DNA of 51,902 nt from a virus, in IMG/VR virus record IMGVR_UViG_3300046692_000176, positions 1 through 51,902 of that record. One strand, written 5' to 3'. Positions 40,085-46,912 of the stretch are shown piece after piece (the stretch's first letter is position 1; each line of letters begins with the position of its first letter). The notes beneath the pieces were generated by a model. The model was given only the letters and a program-made list of their open reading frames with translations. It did not search any database and was not told the DNA's origin. The position numbers and the translations under genes are program-made.

Positions 40085-40408
40085 TCAGTTGTGCTTGTCG
40101 GTCGACTGGATGCAGTGCTCGCAGTTGAGCTTCCTGCACAGCCAGCGCTTGACCTGCGGCCACCAGGTGACCATGAAGATGTGCCTCATACCTGCGCATG
40201 CCAGTGATGCATGGAACGTGACTCCTGCGACCGTAGGGGTGATGTAGAGCGATTCAGCGCGGGTGACGATGGCGTAGCCAGACAGGGCGATAGAGGCGTA
40301 GATCACCTTGCCTATCACCCCATCACGCACCCTGCGGCTGAAAACGGACCAGATCGCCCATAAGACGATCAACGCGATGAAGAATGTGCTGAAGTTCTGT
40401 GTGGTCAC
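40085..40408 (-). CDS. Membrane protein next to holin candidate
   Basis: The 107-residue protein starts MTTQNFSTFFIALIVLWAIW and has hydrophobic segments at about 8-22, 35-50 and 60-80. The C-terminal tail is Cys-containing and basic (RWLCRKLNCEHCIQSTDKHN). Its start overlaps the upstream membrane protein stop (ATGA). Small coupled membrane proteins in this place are often holin or antiholin, but no diagnostic motif is seen. Confidence 0.6.
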   Translation of the reverse strand: MTTQNFSTFFIALIVLWAIWSVFSRRVRDGVIGKVIYASIALSGYAIVTRAESLYITPTVAGVTFHASLACAGMRHIFMVTWWPQVKRWLCRKLNCEHCIQSTDKHN

Positions 40409-40731
40409 GGATTGCCTCCTCCAAACTTGGAGCGAATCAGCGCCCAGATGTCGGCCGCCTTGATGGCTCTGTAGACAGCGATCATTAGAGATCCGCCAAA
40501 GGCACCAAGGAGAAATCCGACGCCTGCCACATTCCCAGGGTCGGTGATGCTCAGATGGTTGCTGACCATGCCAGTCAGGTAGAAAGCGCAGGCTACGCCG
40601 GTCAGCATGAAGATTGCCCAGCCCTTCCAGTTGTCCAATTCACCCTTGTGCCACCAGCTCGCGATAATGGAACCTATGAACCCGGCGATGAGGACATCAA
40701 CCTTGTCAATCACGCGGGACAGGTACTCCAT
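40405..40731 (-). CDS. Holin candidate
   Basis: The 108-residue protein starts MEYLSRVIDKVDVLIAGFIG. It has three likely membrane segments (VLIAGFIGSIIASW, AIFMLTGVACAFYLTGMV, VAGVGFLLGAFGGSLMIAVY) and a short charged tail. The size and topology suit a class I holin; the endolysin at 7.3 kb has no signal and needs one. It is the first gene downstream of promoter motif A. The holin call is inferred from topology and the lack of a better candidate. Confidence 0.6.
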   Translation of the reverse strand: MEYLSRVIDKVDVLIAGFIGSIIASWWHKGELDNWKGWAIFMLTGVACAFYLTGMVSNHLSITDPGNVAGVGFLLGAFGGSLMIAVYRAIKAADIWALIRSKFGGGNP

Positions 40732-40804
40732 TCCTCACCTCCGCCGTGGTACTGCTGATTTCATTGGTCATGTTCGGCCCTTGGGCTGATTGCGTCTTGC
40801 CATC

Positions 40805-40832
40805 AGCCTATGTGACTGGATTCTTTGGGCAA
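40805..40832 (-). promoter_or_regulatory. Late-type promoter motif A (holin-candidate operon)
   Basis: On the minus strand TTGCCC, a 16-base spacer ending ATCCAGTCACA, then TAGGCT. Its -35 hexamer is three bases from the -35 hexamer of the divergent motif I on the plus strand. It is likely to drive the operon from the holin candidate to the small terminase. Confidence 0.7.
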
Positions 40833-40835
40833 GGC

Positions 40836-40864
40836 TTGCACGGCTACCGTCAGTCACATGGACT
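40836..40864 (+). promoter_or_regulatory. Late-type promoter motif I (plus strand)
   Basis: TTGCAC, a 17-base spacer ending GTCAGTCACA, then TGGACT. This is the only plus-strand copy of the nine and stands back-to-back with motif A. It precedes the gene at 40893 by 28 bp. Confidence 0.6.
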
Positions 40865-40892
40865 GAATGCTCAATCACACGGGGCACTTCAC

Positions 40893-41159
40893 ATGACTGC
40901 GAAAAACTTTATCGGCTCTACTCGCGACTCTGCGTACATGGCGATCACTGAGGTGATGGGCATTGCTGCCTATGCCATGGACCAGAATCCGTCCGACGCT
41001 CTGCTGGTAATCAGCCTGTCCGGCTCCAACGAGAACGCCATCGTCGGCGGCACCCTGGACTCCGAGAAGATCACCCGCCTGCAATCCTTGGTCGACGAAC
41101 TGAAGTGGCGCGCAGCCGCGGAAGGCGACGGCGACAAGGTTCTGCATGTCTGGCGCTAA
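40893..41159 (+). CDS. Hypothetical protein, lone plus-strand gene
   Basis: The 88-residue protein starts MTAKNFIGSTRDSAYMAITE and contains DALLVISLSGSNENAIVGGT and KITRLQSLVDELKWRAAAEG. Its stop overlaps the convergent gene at 41156. No family is recognised. It is isolated among minus-strand genes and has its own promoter motif I, so it may be expressed with the late genes. Confidence 0.62.
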   Translation: MTAKNFIGSTRDSAYMAITEVMGIAAYAMDQNPSDALLVISLSGSNENAIVGGTLDSEKITRLQSLVDELKWRAAAEGDGDKVLHVWR

Positions 41160-41428
41160 CCGTGCATCTTCCAGCCTGACATGAAGGTGCTGCGCCTCAA
41201 CTCTGGGGCCAGCGCCTCCTTCCAGTTATCACCGCGCAGTCGCCGCATCTTCACTGTCTGCCACTTCAATCCCCTTCTCACTGCCCATTCCATTGCGGGC
41301 ATCGTTACGCCATCCAGAGTGACCAGTGTGGCGCCAGCACAGATCGTGCTGCGTATCGGCCTGCGTGGGATCTGGATAACCAGGGCGGTGAAGTCGATGG
41401 TGAGTTGCTGCGGCGACTGCTGGATCAT
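41156..41428 (-). CDS. Small HTH-like protein at the end of the early operon
   Basis: The 90-residue protein starts MIQQSPQQLTIDFTALVIQI. Its C-terminal half reads VTMPAMEWAVRRGLKWQTVK then MRRLRGDNWKEAL, a helix-turn-helix of the type where W-A-x-R-x-G-L and R-x-R-G-W-x-x-x-x-A-L mark the two helices. It is the last gene of the minus-strand early operon and lies next to the divergent late-type promoters, the usual place of a late regulator (Q in lambda). A regulator role is inferred from motif and position. Confidence 0.6.
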   Translation of the reverse strand: MIQQSPQQLTIDFTALVIQIPRRPIRSTICAGATLVTLDGVTMPAMEWAVRRGLKWQTVKMRRLRGDNWKEALAPELRRSTFMSGWKMHG

Positions 41429-41474
41429 GGTTAACCCGCCTTCATCGGTAGAATTTGAACGCGCACAGCCTCTT

Positions 41475-41645
41475 TCACGACTGCAGGCCTCGATCGCGCG
41501 AATCCGTAAGCAACGGCTTCTGGTCCTTTTCCAGATTCCATGCTTCGGTGTACGGGCAGCCGGTGCACATGCGAACGAACTGGCTAGCGAGACTGGACAT
41601 AGGCTCACCGCAGGCTGGGCAAGGCTTGCCCTTGGCCGAATCCAT
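41475..41645 (-). CDS. Small zinc-ribbon protein
   Basis: The 56-residue protein starts MDSAKGKPCPACGEPMSSLA after AGGCGGTGG and has a CPACG...MCTGCP pair fitting a zinc ribbon. The C-terminal part is charged. It is one of the small genes at the end of the early operon; the function is unknown. Confidence 0.65.
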   Translation of the reverse strand: MDSAKGKPCPACGEPMSSLASQFVRMCTGCPYTEAWNLEKDQKPLLTDSRDRGLQS

Positions 41646-41683
41646 CACGCCACCGCCTTGGCGGGAATACCCGCACTGCTCAG

Positions 41684-41866
41684 CTAATCGAGTTCGTAAT
41701 CGGCTATGGCCTGGGTGTATTCCGTGCAGTCGGCCAGCATGGTTGCGACGATGGGTTCTGGCGTGAAGGTGCCGACGAGCATCAGATTGCCTCGGCACCG
41801 AACGATCATCCCCGGCAGCAATTCTTCCGGCGCGCCCTTGCTCCACTTCAAATTCAGAATGGTCAT
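41684..41866 (-). CDS. Small hypothetical protein
   Basis: The 60-residue protein starts MTILNLKWSKGAPEELLPGM and includes IVRCRGNLMLVGTFTPEPIV. It overlaps the NinG stop by four bases. No family is recognised. Confidence 0.6.
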   Translation of the reverse strand: MTILNLKWSKGAPEELLPGMIVRCRGNLMLVGTFTPEPIVATMLADCTEYTQAIADYELD

Positions 41867-42474
41867 GCTGCTTGCTCCTTCAGGGCTCTGGTCAGCGCGC
41901 GGTAATGCGCCTTGATGGCTTTCAAATCGTCGACGGTGTACTTCTTCACGGTCTGGTCGGACTCCAGCGCCTCAACCTCGGCGAGACCAATGCGCGCAAT
42001 GAGTCCGATCCGGTAATCCACGGCATTGCCAGACAAGAACCGATTGTCCTGTTTGCTCTGGGCGTGACAGTTGCGCTCGTCGAAGCGCAGGTGCGGCGCT
42101 GAGCCAACGCTGCGGTAATGCCCGGCGTCTACGGCGTTCCCGTTCCAGTCCAATGGCTTGCCGCTGGAGATGCACAAGTGCCCGGCCAACTGATCACGCC
42201 AGCGGATGAACTCGTTAAACGCCTGCTGAGCCTCGCGCAGATGATCGCCGCGGCTCTTCAGCTTCTCCTTGCGCGCACGCAATTCCTTACGCTCGATCTG
42301 AGCCAGTGCCTTGCGCGCCTTATCCTGATTCGCCGGAGCGATGGCCAGGCCGCACGCCCAGCCGCAAACCTTCTGCCCCAGCTTGGCCGGCACGAACTTG
42401 GTGGCGCATTCCGGATTGGCGCAGGTCTTATGCTTGCGTGCCGGCGGCGACTTCTTCACTGCCTGTCCGATCAC
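41863..42474 (-). CDS. ninG: NinG-like recombination protein
   Basis: The 203-residue protein starts MIGQAVKKSPPARKHKTCAN. It has a zinc-type CANPEC...VCGWACGLAI, a long basic coiled region (RKALAQIERKELRARKEKLK), then CISSGKP, DAGHYRSVGSAPHLRFDERN and CHAQSKQDNRFLSGN, with Cys/His/Asn positions typical of NinG/Rap. Rap-type proteins bind branched DNA and help focused recombination. The gene order with DUF1367 nearby is that of lambdoid nin regions. Confidence 0.9.
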   Translation of the reverse strand: MIGQAVKKSPPARKHKTCANPECATKFVPAKLGQKVCGWACGLAIAPANQDKARKALAQIERKELRARKEKLKSRGDHLREAQQAFNEFIRWRDQLAGHLCISSGKPLDWNGNAVDAGHYRSVGSAPHLRFDERNCHAQSKQDNRFLSGNAVDYRIGLIARIGLAEVEALESDQTVKKYTVDDLKAIKAHYRALTRALKEQAA

Positions 42475-42578
42475 AACCCACCTCCGAACTTGAATTCCAC
42501 CTGGTGGTGCTGATACCCAGCCTCAATGAGCGTGACGAAGCAGCGGATGGTGCTGATGAGGGCCTTGATGGTCTTCAT
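42471..42578 (-). CDS. Very small hypothetical protein
   Basis: A 35-residue reading frame (MKTIKALISTIRCFVTLIEA and on) starts after GGGGGC with overlap of the DUF1367 stop (ATGA), and its stop overlaps the NinG start. One hydrophobic stretch is seen. The double coupling supports it, but the short length leaves it uncertain. Confidence 0.5.
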   Translation of the reverse strand: MKTIKALISTIRCFVTLIEAGYQHHQVEFKFGGGL

Positions 42579-43162
42579 GCGAAGCCCCCAATCATGTCCG
42601 CGGCTGCCTGAGCGTCCTGCTCGGTTTCGAAATGCGCAGACAGCACCAGTCGCCAGCAAGCGTTGAAGACGTCGCGGTAAAGAGGCTCGAATTCGGTGTC
42701 GTCCATCGAAGCCCAACTGATAGACTTGCGCTCCTTGCGGATGCCGTCGGGCGTCTGCACCAGGTGGAAATGCCCGGCCTCGATAGTGATCCAGTCGCGG
42801 AACGCCTCGCGGCTCTTGTCCACCGAAGGGAAGCGTTCAGCGCGCTCGGCTTCGATCTGGGCGATATACGCCGCCACCGCCTCAGACAGCTGGCCCGGCT
42901 TGCCGTTGGCTTTCTCGAAGAACTTGGCCAGGCCCTGGATGCCGCGCAGCTCCTGCCGAGGCACAAGCCCCCCGACCGGCTCCCAGTACTCCCACGCAAG
43001 ATCCAGCATGGAGAAGAACTTGCCATGAAATTTAGCGTTCCTCATCTTGGTGAACTTGCCGTGGATGACCTGACCGGCCTTCCACTTCTGCATGGTTTCG
43101 CGGTCCGCCTCCGTGGCCGGGACCAGACCTTGAGCGGTACGAATAAGCGCAACTTCAGCCAT
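42575..43162 (-). CDS. DUF1367 phage protein
   Basis: The 195-residue protein starts MAEVALIRTAQGLVPATEAD and has GQVIHGKFTKMRNAKFHGKF, then FFSMLDLAWEYWEP and FRDWITIEAGHFHLV. This is the pattern of DUF1367 (lambdoid nin-region family). The function is unknown. It lies just before ninG in the operon. Confidence 0.85.
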   Translation of the reverse strand: MAEVALIRTAQGLVPATEADRETMQKWKAGQVIHGKFTKMRNAKFHGKFFSMLDLAWEYWEPVGGLVPRQELRGIQGLAKFFEKANGKPGQLSEAVAAYIAQIEAERAERFPSVDKSREAFRDWITIEAGHFHLVQTPDGIRKERKSISWASMDDTEFEPLYRDVFNACWRLVLSAHFETEQDAQAAADMIGGFA

Positions 43163-43892
43163 TGGATGCCTCCTTGCTTGCGCCTGCGATCAGCTCATCA
43201 CACTGGCGAACTACAGCGTCCAAGACTTCCTGGCGGCCAGGCCGATAACTGCCCATGCACTGGCGGTGCTGCTCGGCCTCTTCGGCAGCGGCGTCCCGCA
43301 GCCCCTCGAACAGCTCAAGCGGGCATGAAATCTTGGGATGAGCCGCATCGCAGTTTTCGCAAACTCCGCCATTAGCATCCATGAAGCCAGCGCCATAGCT
43401 GTTCGCCGGGTATCCGTCACCGCATTCGCACCAGATGATTTCGGTACTTGGAGCGTGTTTGCGCAGCGCTTCGTTCTCGGCCTTGAGCCTTTCAATCTCC
43501 CCCTTAGCAGCGTGAAGGGTGGCGTGTAGGTCGGTGTTCTCGGCCTTGAGCTGGTCGCGCTGGTGATTCGCCCCGATCAACTGAGCGGAAAGACAATCGC
43601 ATTCGCCCAGCCATTCGCCGACAGGGTTATGAACGTCGCCAGTGTCTCCGCAATTCCAACAAAATGGGCCATGACGCCAAACCTCAAGTTCTTGCTCAAG
43701 ATCTCGCTCTGTTTTGCTGCGCAACGTCTTCAGCCGCTCAATCTCCGCGATCAGCTCAAGAACTGCGGCAGGGTTGGCAGCCGCCTTGAATGAATCCATT
43801 GCGCCAATCAGCTCGACGATGGGCATGGTCGCAGGCTTGTCGCCAACATGCGCCGCCTCAGCCAGCGCCTTCAGCTTCTGAATGTCGGTCAT
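43155..43892 (-). CDS. Ea22-like protein with zinc-type motifs
   Basis: The 245-residue protein starts MTDIQKLKALAEAAHVGDKP and has FCWNCGDTGDVHNPVGEWLG then ECDCL. A coiled coil follows (about residues 110-150, QLKAENTDLHATLHAAKGEI), with a second Cys cluster after it (IIWCECGDGYPANSYGAGFM, CENCDAAHP). Such mosaic Ea22-like proteins are common in early operons and have no known role. It overlaps DUF1367 by eight bases. Confidence 0.65.
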   Translation of the reverse strand: MTDIQKLKALAEAAHVGDKPATMPIVELIGAMDSFKAAANPAAVLELIAEIERLKTLRSKTERDLEQELEVWRHGPFCWNCGDTGDVHNPVGEWLGECDCLSAQLIGANHQRDQLKAENTDLHATLHAAKGEIERLKAENEALRKHAPSTEIIWCECGDGYPANSYGAGFMDANGGVCENCDAAHPKISCPLELFEGLRDAAAEEAEQHRQCMGSYRPGRQEVLDAVVRQCDELIAGASKEASNG

Positions 43893-44140
43893 GGCTTCAC
43901 CACGAAATCGGTAAGGATTTTGGCGTGGCTCTTCCAGTGACTTCGCGCAGTCCAATCGCATCCGGCTGGCTCAAGGTATGCGGCAGGCTTGCCGCCGATT
44001 GCTTGGCCACTCGGATGGCGAATGATGTACTGGCCGTTGTCCTTTTTACGGAACAGTTTTTTGCCTTTCAGGTGTGCAATCTCTTCAGGCCATTCCTGAA
44101 GCCCGGAGAACTTCTCGAAAGCGGAAAGTGGGCTACTCAT
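43889..44140 (-). CDS. Small hypothetical phage protein
   Basis: The 83-residue protein starts MSSPLSAFEKFSGLQEWPEE and includes KKLFRKKDNGQYIIRHPSGQ and SHWKSHAKILTDFVVKP. It begins after GGGAGC and overlaps its neighbours at both ends. No family is recognised. Confidence 0.62.
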   Translation of the reverse strand: MSSPLSAFEKFSGLQEWPEEIAHLKGKKLFRKKDNGQYIIRHPSGQAIGGKPAAYLEPAGCDWTARSHWKSHAKILTDFVVKP

Positions 44141-44253
44141 CTGAACAACGCTCCCTGCTGAGCAGGCGCAGTCACCCGCTGAATTTTGTGGTGAAAGCCA
44201 TAACCGGCTACCACGACGATGATGGTCAGGACGATCCAGATTCGGTTGGTCAT
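44137..44253 (-). CDS. 38-residue single-pass membrane protein
   Basis: The frame MTNRIWIVLTIIVVVAGYGF and a short basic tail ends at a stop overlapping the next start, and its own start overlaps the upstream stop. Residues 5-19 form a clear membrane helix. The double overlap is the main support. No function is assigned. Confidence 0.62.
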   Translation of the reverse strand: MTNRIWIVLTIIVVVAGYGFHHKIQRVTAPAQQGALFR

Positions 44254-44477
44254 GGCTTCGCCCCACAATCGTTGCAGCCAGGACGGCAGATCCATTCAGG
44301 CATCCCGTCACCTTCGTAACGCTCAACACGCTCGACGGTATCGCCACGCTTGATGTAACCGGCCACGCACTTAGCGGTCCCCTTTTTGTCACCTGCGTCA
44401 TCCCAGCAAGCGGCAGAAACCTTCCCGCACGCGCGGCGGGCCAGATACATGAACCCCAAGGATTTACGACCGATCAT
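44250..44477 (-). CDS. Small Cys-rich hypothetical protein
   Basis: The 75-residue protein starts MIGRKSLGFMYLARRACGKV and contains AACWDD, KCVAGYIKRGDTVERVERYE and WICRPGCNDCG, a set of Cys residues that may bind zinc. The Y-I-K-R-G-D-T-V-E-R-V segment is common in Pseudomonas phage early genes. Coupled on both sides. Confidence 0.65.
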   Translation of the reverse strand: MIGRKSLGFMYLARRACGKVSAACWDDAGDKKGTAKCVAGYIKRGDTVERVERYEGDGMPEWICRPGCNDCGAKP

Positions 44478-44644
44478 GGCTTCACCCTCTCGAAATGCGG
44501 CTGCGCCCGACGCTGGCTGCCGTCATGGCGCACAAGACGGTTATCCGCACCCTTGGTCATGAGCGTCATGTCGTGGTAGTTGCGGGAAACCTGGAAGCCC
44601 TCAGACTTGAGCGCGTCGATTGTTTTCTGCTGGTTGGGAGTCAT
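44474..44644 (-). CDS. Small hypothetical protein
   Basis: The 56-residue protein starts MTPNQQKTIDALKSEGFQVS after GGAGG and includes DMTLMTKGADNRLVRHDGSQ. It overlaps both neighbours by four bases. No family is recognised. Confidence 0.62.
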   Translation of the reverse strand: MTPNQQKTIDALKSEGFQVSRNYHDMTLMTKGADNRLVRHDGSQRRAQPHFERVKP

Positions 44645-44910
44645 GGGTGGGCCTCCGACTGCTGAGAGCCCATGCCCATGGCCGCTCGCACTGACGAGGT
44701 GCATTTCGGACCGATCTCGGCAGCCAGAGCCATCAGGCCGCGTAGCAGTGCGGCGTTGTTGGCTGTCGGCCACTGGCCTGCGCCTGTCAGCGTCTCGATG
44801 CACAACCCAACGCACTTTTCGCAAATGTTCACACTCGGCCCCTGAACAAGTGCGACTACGTCGTCCTGGCTTTCGCCGCAGAACGAGCAATAAAGCTTCT
44901 GTTCGGTCAT
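44641..44910 (-). CDS. Stand-alone ClpX-type C4 zinc-finger protein
   Basis: The 89-residue protein starts MTEQKLYCSFCGESQDDVVA and continues LVQGPSVNICEKCVGLCIET. This is the ClpX N-terminal zinc-binding domain (CSFCG...(I/V)C(D/E)xCVxLC) without the AAA+ ATPase. In ClpX this domain binds adaptors and substrates such as SspB and lambda O. A free copy beside the replication genes could compete for, or recruit, the host ClpXP. The C-terminal half (residues 45-89) is helical and not recognised. Confidence 0.78.
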   Translation of the reverse strand: MTEQKLYCSFCGESQDDVVALVQGPSVNICEKCVGLCIETLTGAGQWPTANNAALLRGLMALAAEIGPKCTSSVRAAMGMGSQQSEAHP

Positions 44911-45692
44911 TTCGCTGCCCTCTGTGCGGCCAGCTCTTCGGCTTGACGGTTGAGCAGCGCGCGGCGCTCAGCGAGCTCGTTTGCAGCCTCGATCTTCATT
45001 TCGACACGACGCTCTTCTGACGCCGCCTGCATCTCGGCCATGTTGTCTTTGATGACCTTCAGCTTGGCGCGGACGTCGGCACTTGGCCGGGCGACCGACC
45101 CGGTAAGCAATCCAGCAACGGCGCGGCCGTCTTCTGTAACCGGAGCAATTCGCAAGTCGGCCAGATACTTCGTGCCAGCGTCCTGACTGATCAGTTGCGA
45201 GCGGACTGCCGATTCAATGGCCTGTACGCGACGAGCAGAGTCATAGCCGAGAGAAACCTCCCACTTGAGTGGAAGACCTTCGGCGCGCGCAGAGCTAACC
45301 AGGCGCTCATAGGCGCTGAGGAACGCCATACGGGCGCCAACCTTATCGCCTGCGTCGAGAATCGGCCCAGACGCGCTCATGGCTTGCCTGATCTCGTGAG
45401 TCAGCACGACGGTGTCAAACTCATCGCTGGCTGCCATGGCGATCGACCAGGCCTCATCCTTTCCCGGGCGACCGTCCGCGGCCTGGATGCGCTGCAGGAT
45501 CGCTCCGAGGGTCAGGCGTCCAGTCAGTTCGCGGCGGCAGCTACGCAAGGCGCTGGCGATCACCTCAATGGTGTACTCCGCAAGATCCTCGGCCATCATC
45601 TGGGCAGCGTTGGAACTGATGGTCTGCCCAAGGGTTTCAGCAGTAGCGCAGATCGCCATGGCGAGTTCTGCTTGATCATCGAATGAAAGCAT
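44907..45692 (-). CDS. Replication-associated protein
   Basis: The 261-residue protein starts MLSFDDQAELAMAICATAET after GGGGAGG; GTG two codons earlier is an alternative. It has helical segments (AEDLAEYTIEVIASALRSCR, RELTGRLTLGAILQRIQAAD) and GRPGKDEAWSIAMAASDEFD, a block seen in Pseudomonas phage genes paired with replication initiators. The C-terminus is coiled. It overlaps the initiator by 17 bases. A helicase-loader or similar role is inferred from position. Confidence 0.65.
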   Translation of the reverse strand: MLSFDDQAELAMAICATAETLGQTISSNAAQMMAEDLAEYTIEVIASALRSCRRELTGRLTLGAILQRIQAADGRPGKDEAWSIAMAASDEFDTVVLTHEIRQAMSASGPILDAGDKVGARMAFLSAYERLVSSARAEGLPLKWEVSLGYDSARRVQAIESAVRSQLISQDAGTKYLADLRIAPVTEDGRAVAGLLTGSVARPSADVRAKLKVIKDNMAEMQAASEERRVEMKIEAANELAERRALLNRQAEELAAQRAAK

Positions 45693-46590
45693 TGCCACGC
45701 CCTCCCCCGTTGCGGATAGCGGACGCTGCCTGTTGCGCAGCGTTGATGTTGGCCTGCGTGTTCTCCATCTGGCGGGCGGTCACGGCGTTGACCTGGCGAC
45801 CAGTCAGCCATTGCGTGCGGATGCCTTCAGCGCGAGCCACCAGCAACCCAAGGTCGTGCGAGGCGCGGATGAAGAACGAGTCGTTGATGGTCACGTAGAA
45901 CATCGCGACCAGCGGGGCCTCATCAGCCCCAAGGCGTTGAACGAGTTGGGCAACCTGGGCGTTGACCTTGGCGTTACGAACAGGCTCGACGCCGTAGCGT
46001 TCGAGATAGGCGATCGTGTAGGCGTCCCATGTCGCGGCGTTGGCCTGCTGGGCTTCGGTCTTTTGCTTGGGCCGTGGCTTCAGCACTTCGATGTTCGACG
46101 GCGCCGGAGCGACAGCGCTCGGCAAGGGTTTTTGTTCCGGGATCAGAACATCAGGAATCAGAGAATCAGGAATCAGAAGATCAGAATCAGAAGAGAGGGA
46201 ATCAGCCCGAGCCGTACCGATTAATTCGGAACGAGTACCGAGAAAATCGGAAGTGATACAACCATCTGTTACGGAAGGGATTTCTGAGTCCTTCTCGTTC
46301 TTGTGCGGGTTCTGATGTTTGGTGAAGTTCACGACCTCGATATACGACTTGCCACTGGCCGTGTAGCGAACGATGAAGCCTTTGTGCGCCAACCAGTGCA
46401 GCATCGAGTCAACGTCAGCTTCGCGGTAGGGAAAGATCTCTGCCTTAATGCGCAGCGGACGATCTTCAAGGCGACCCTCTTTGTCGGCCAGCAACCAGAG
46501 CCCTTGGAATAGCAAAGTGCACAGTGGATGACCAACGCCGAGAATCTCGTTGGTGAACAGTGCGGGCTTGATATTGCGTGCGCGAGCCAT
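45676..46590 (-). CDS. Replication initiator protein with internal iterons
   Basis: The 304-residue protein starts MARARNIKPALFTNEILGVG. The N-terminal winged-helix part (about 1-95) has LCTLLFQGLWLLADKEGRLE, RPLRIKAEIFPYREADVDSM and VNFTKHQNPHKNEK, the pattern of phage replication initiators of the DnaD/O type. A Pro/Ser-rich linker follows (about residues 128-150, LLIPDSLIPDVLIPEQ) and is encoded by the iteron DNA. The C-terminal part is helical. It probably binds the iterons inside its own gene, as lambda O does. Confidence 0.75.
   Translation of the reverse strand: MARARNIKPALFTNEILGVGHPLCTLLFQGLWLLADKEGRLEDRPLRIKAEIFPYREADVDSMLHWLAHKGFIVRYTASGKSYIEVVNFTKHQNPHKNEKDSEIPSVTDGCITSDFLGTRSELIGTARADSLSSDSDLLIPDSLIPDVLIPEQKPLPSAVAPAPSNIEVLKPRPKQKTEAQQANAATWDAYTIAYLERYGVEPVRNAKVNAQVAQLVQRLGADEAPLVAMFYVTINDSFFIRASHDLGLLVARAEGIRTQWLTGRQVNAVTARQMENTQANINAAQQAASAIRNGGGRGNAFIR
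46142..46205. repeat. Iteron cluster, candidate replication origin
   Basis: Eight copies of ATCAG begin at 46142, 46150, 46157, 46165, 46172, 46180, 46186 and 46201, giving a 15-bp repeat of two 7-8 bp units (ATCAGGAATCAGAGA type). On the coding strand this gives CTGATTCC/CTGATTCT repeats. They lie in the middle of the initiator gene, where lambdoid origins sit, and the flanking DNA is purine-rich. Confidence 0.65.
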
Positions 46591-46910
46591 TACGCCGCCT
46601 CCTGTATATGGGCCGGCCGGTAATCAGCAAGAGCACGGACAGCGCTGAGATGGCGACGACGCGCGTTGTACTCGGCTTTCTTTGCTGCCTGTACGCGTTG
46701 ATATTGGTGATCGGTGAAAAGCATCACCGGCAGGAAATCGTCGTTGTCCTGATGAAATTTCCCTGCAGGGCGGCCGTGCTCCTCAAAAAAGGTTGCGTAC
46801 ATTTCGCTCAGTTCGGCTTTTAGCGCCTTATAAGCGCTGAGCGCCTTGAACTGATCCAGCGCAGTCAACGCTGCGCGCTCGATCAACTGCTGATAGGTAA
46901 GCTTGGCCAT
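46590..46910 (-). CDS. Hypothetical early protein
   Basis: The 106-residue, mostly helical protein starts MAKLTYQQLIERAALTALDQ and includes EHGRPAGKFHQDNDDFLPVM and QRVQAAKKAEYNARRRHLSA. Its stop overlaps the start of the replication initiator (TAATG). No family is recognised; it may be a replication accessory protein. Confidence 0.62.
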   Translation of the reverse strand: MAKLTYQQLIERAALTALDQFKALSAYKALKAELSEMYATFFEEHGRPAGKFHQDNDDFLPVMLFTDHQYQRVQAAKKAEYNARRRHLSAVRALADYRPAHIQEAA

Positions 46911-46912
46911 GG

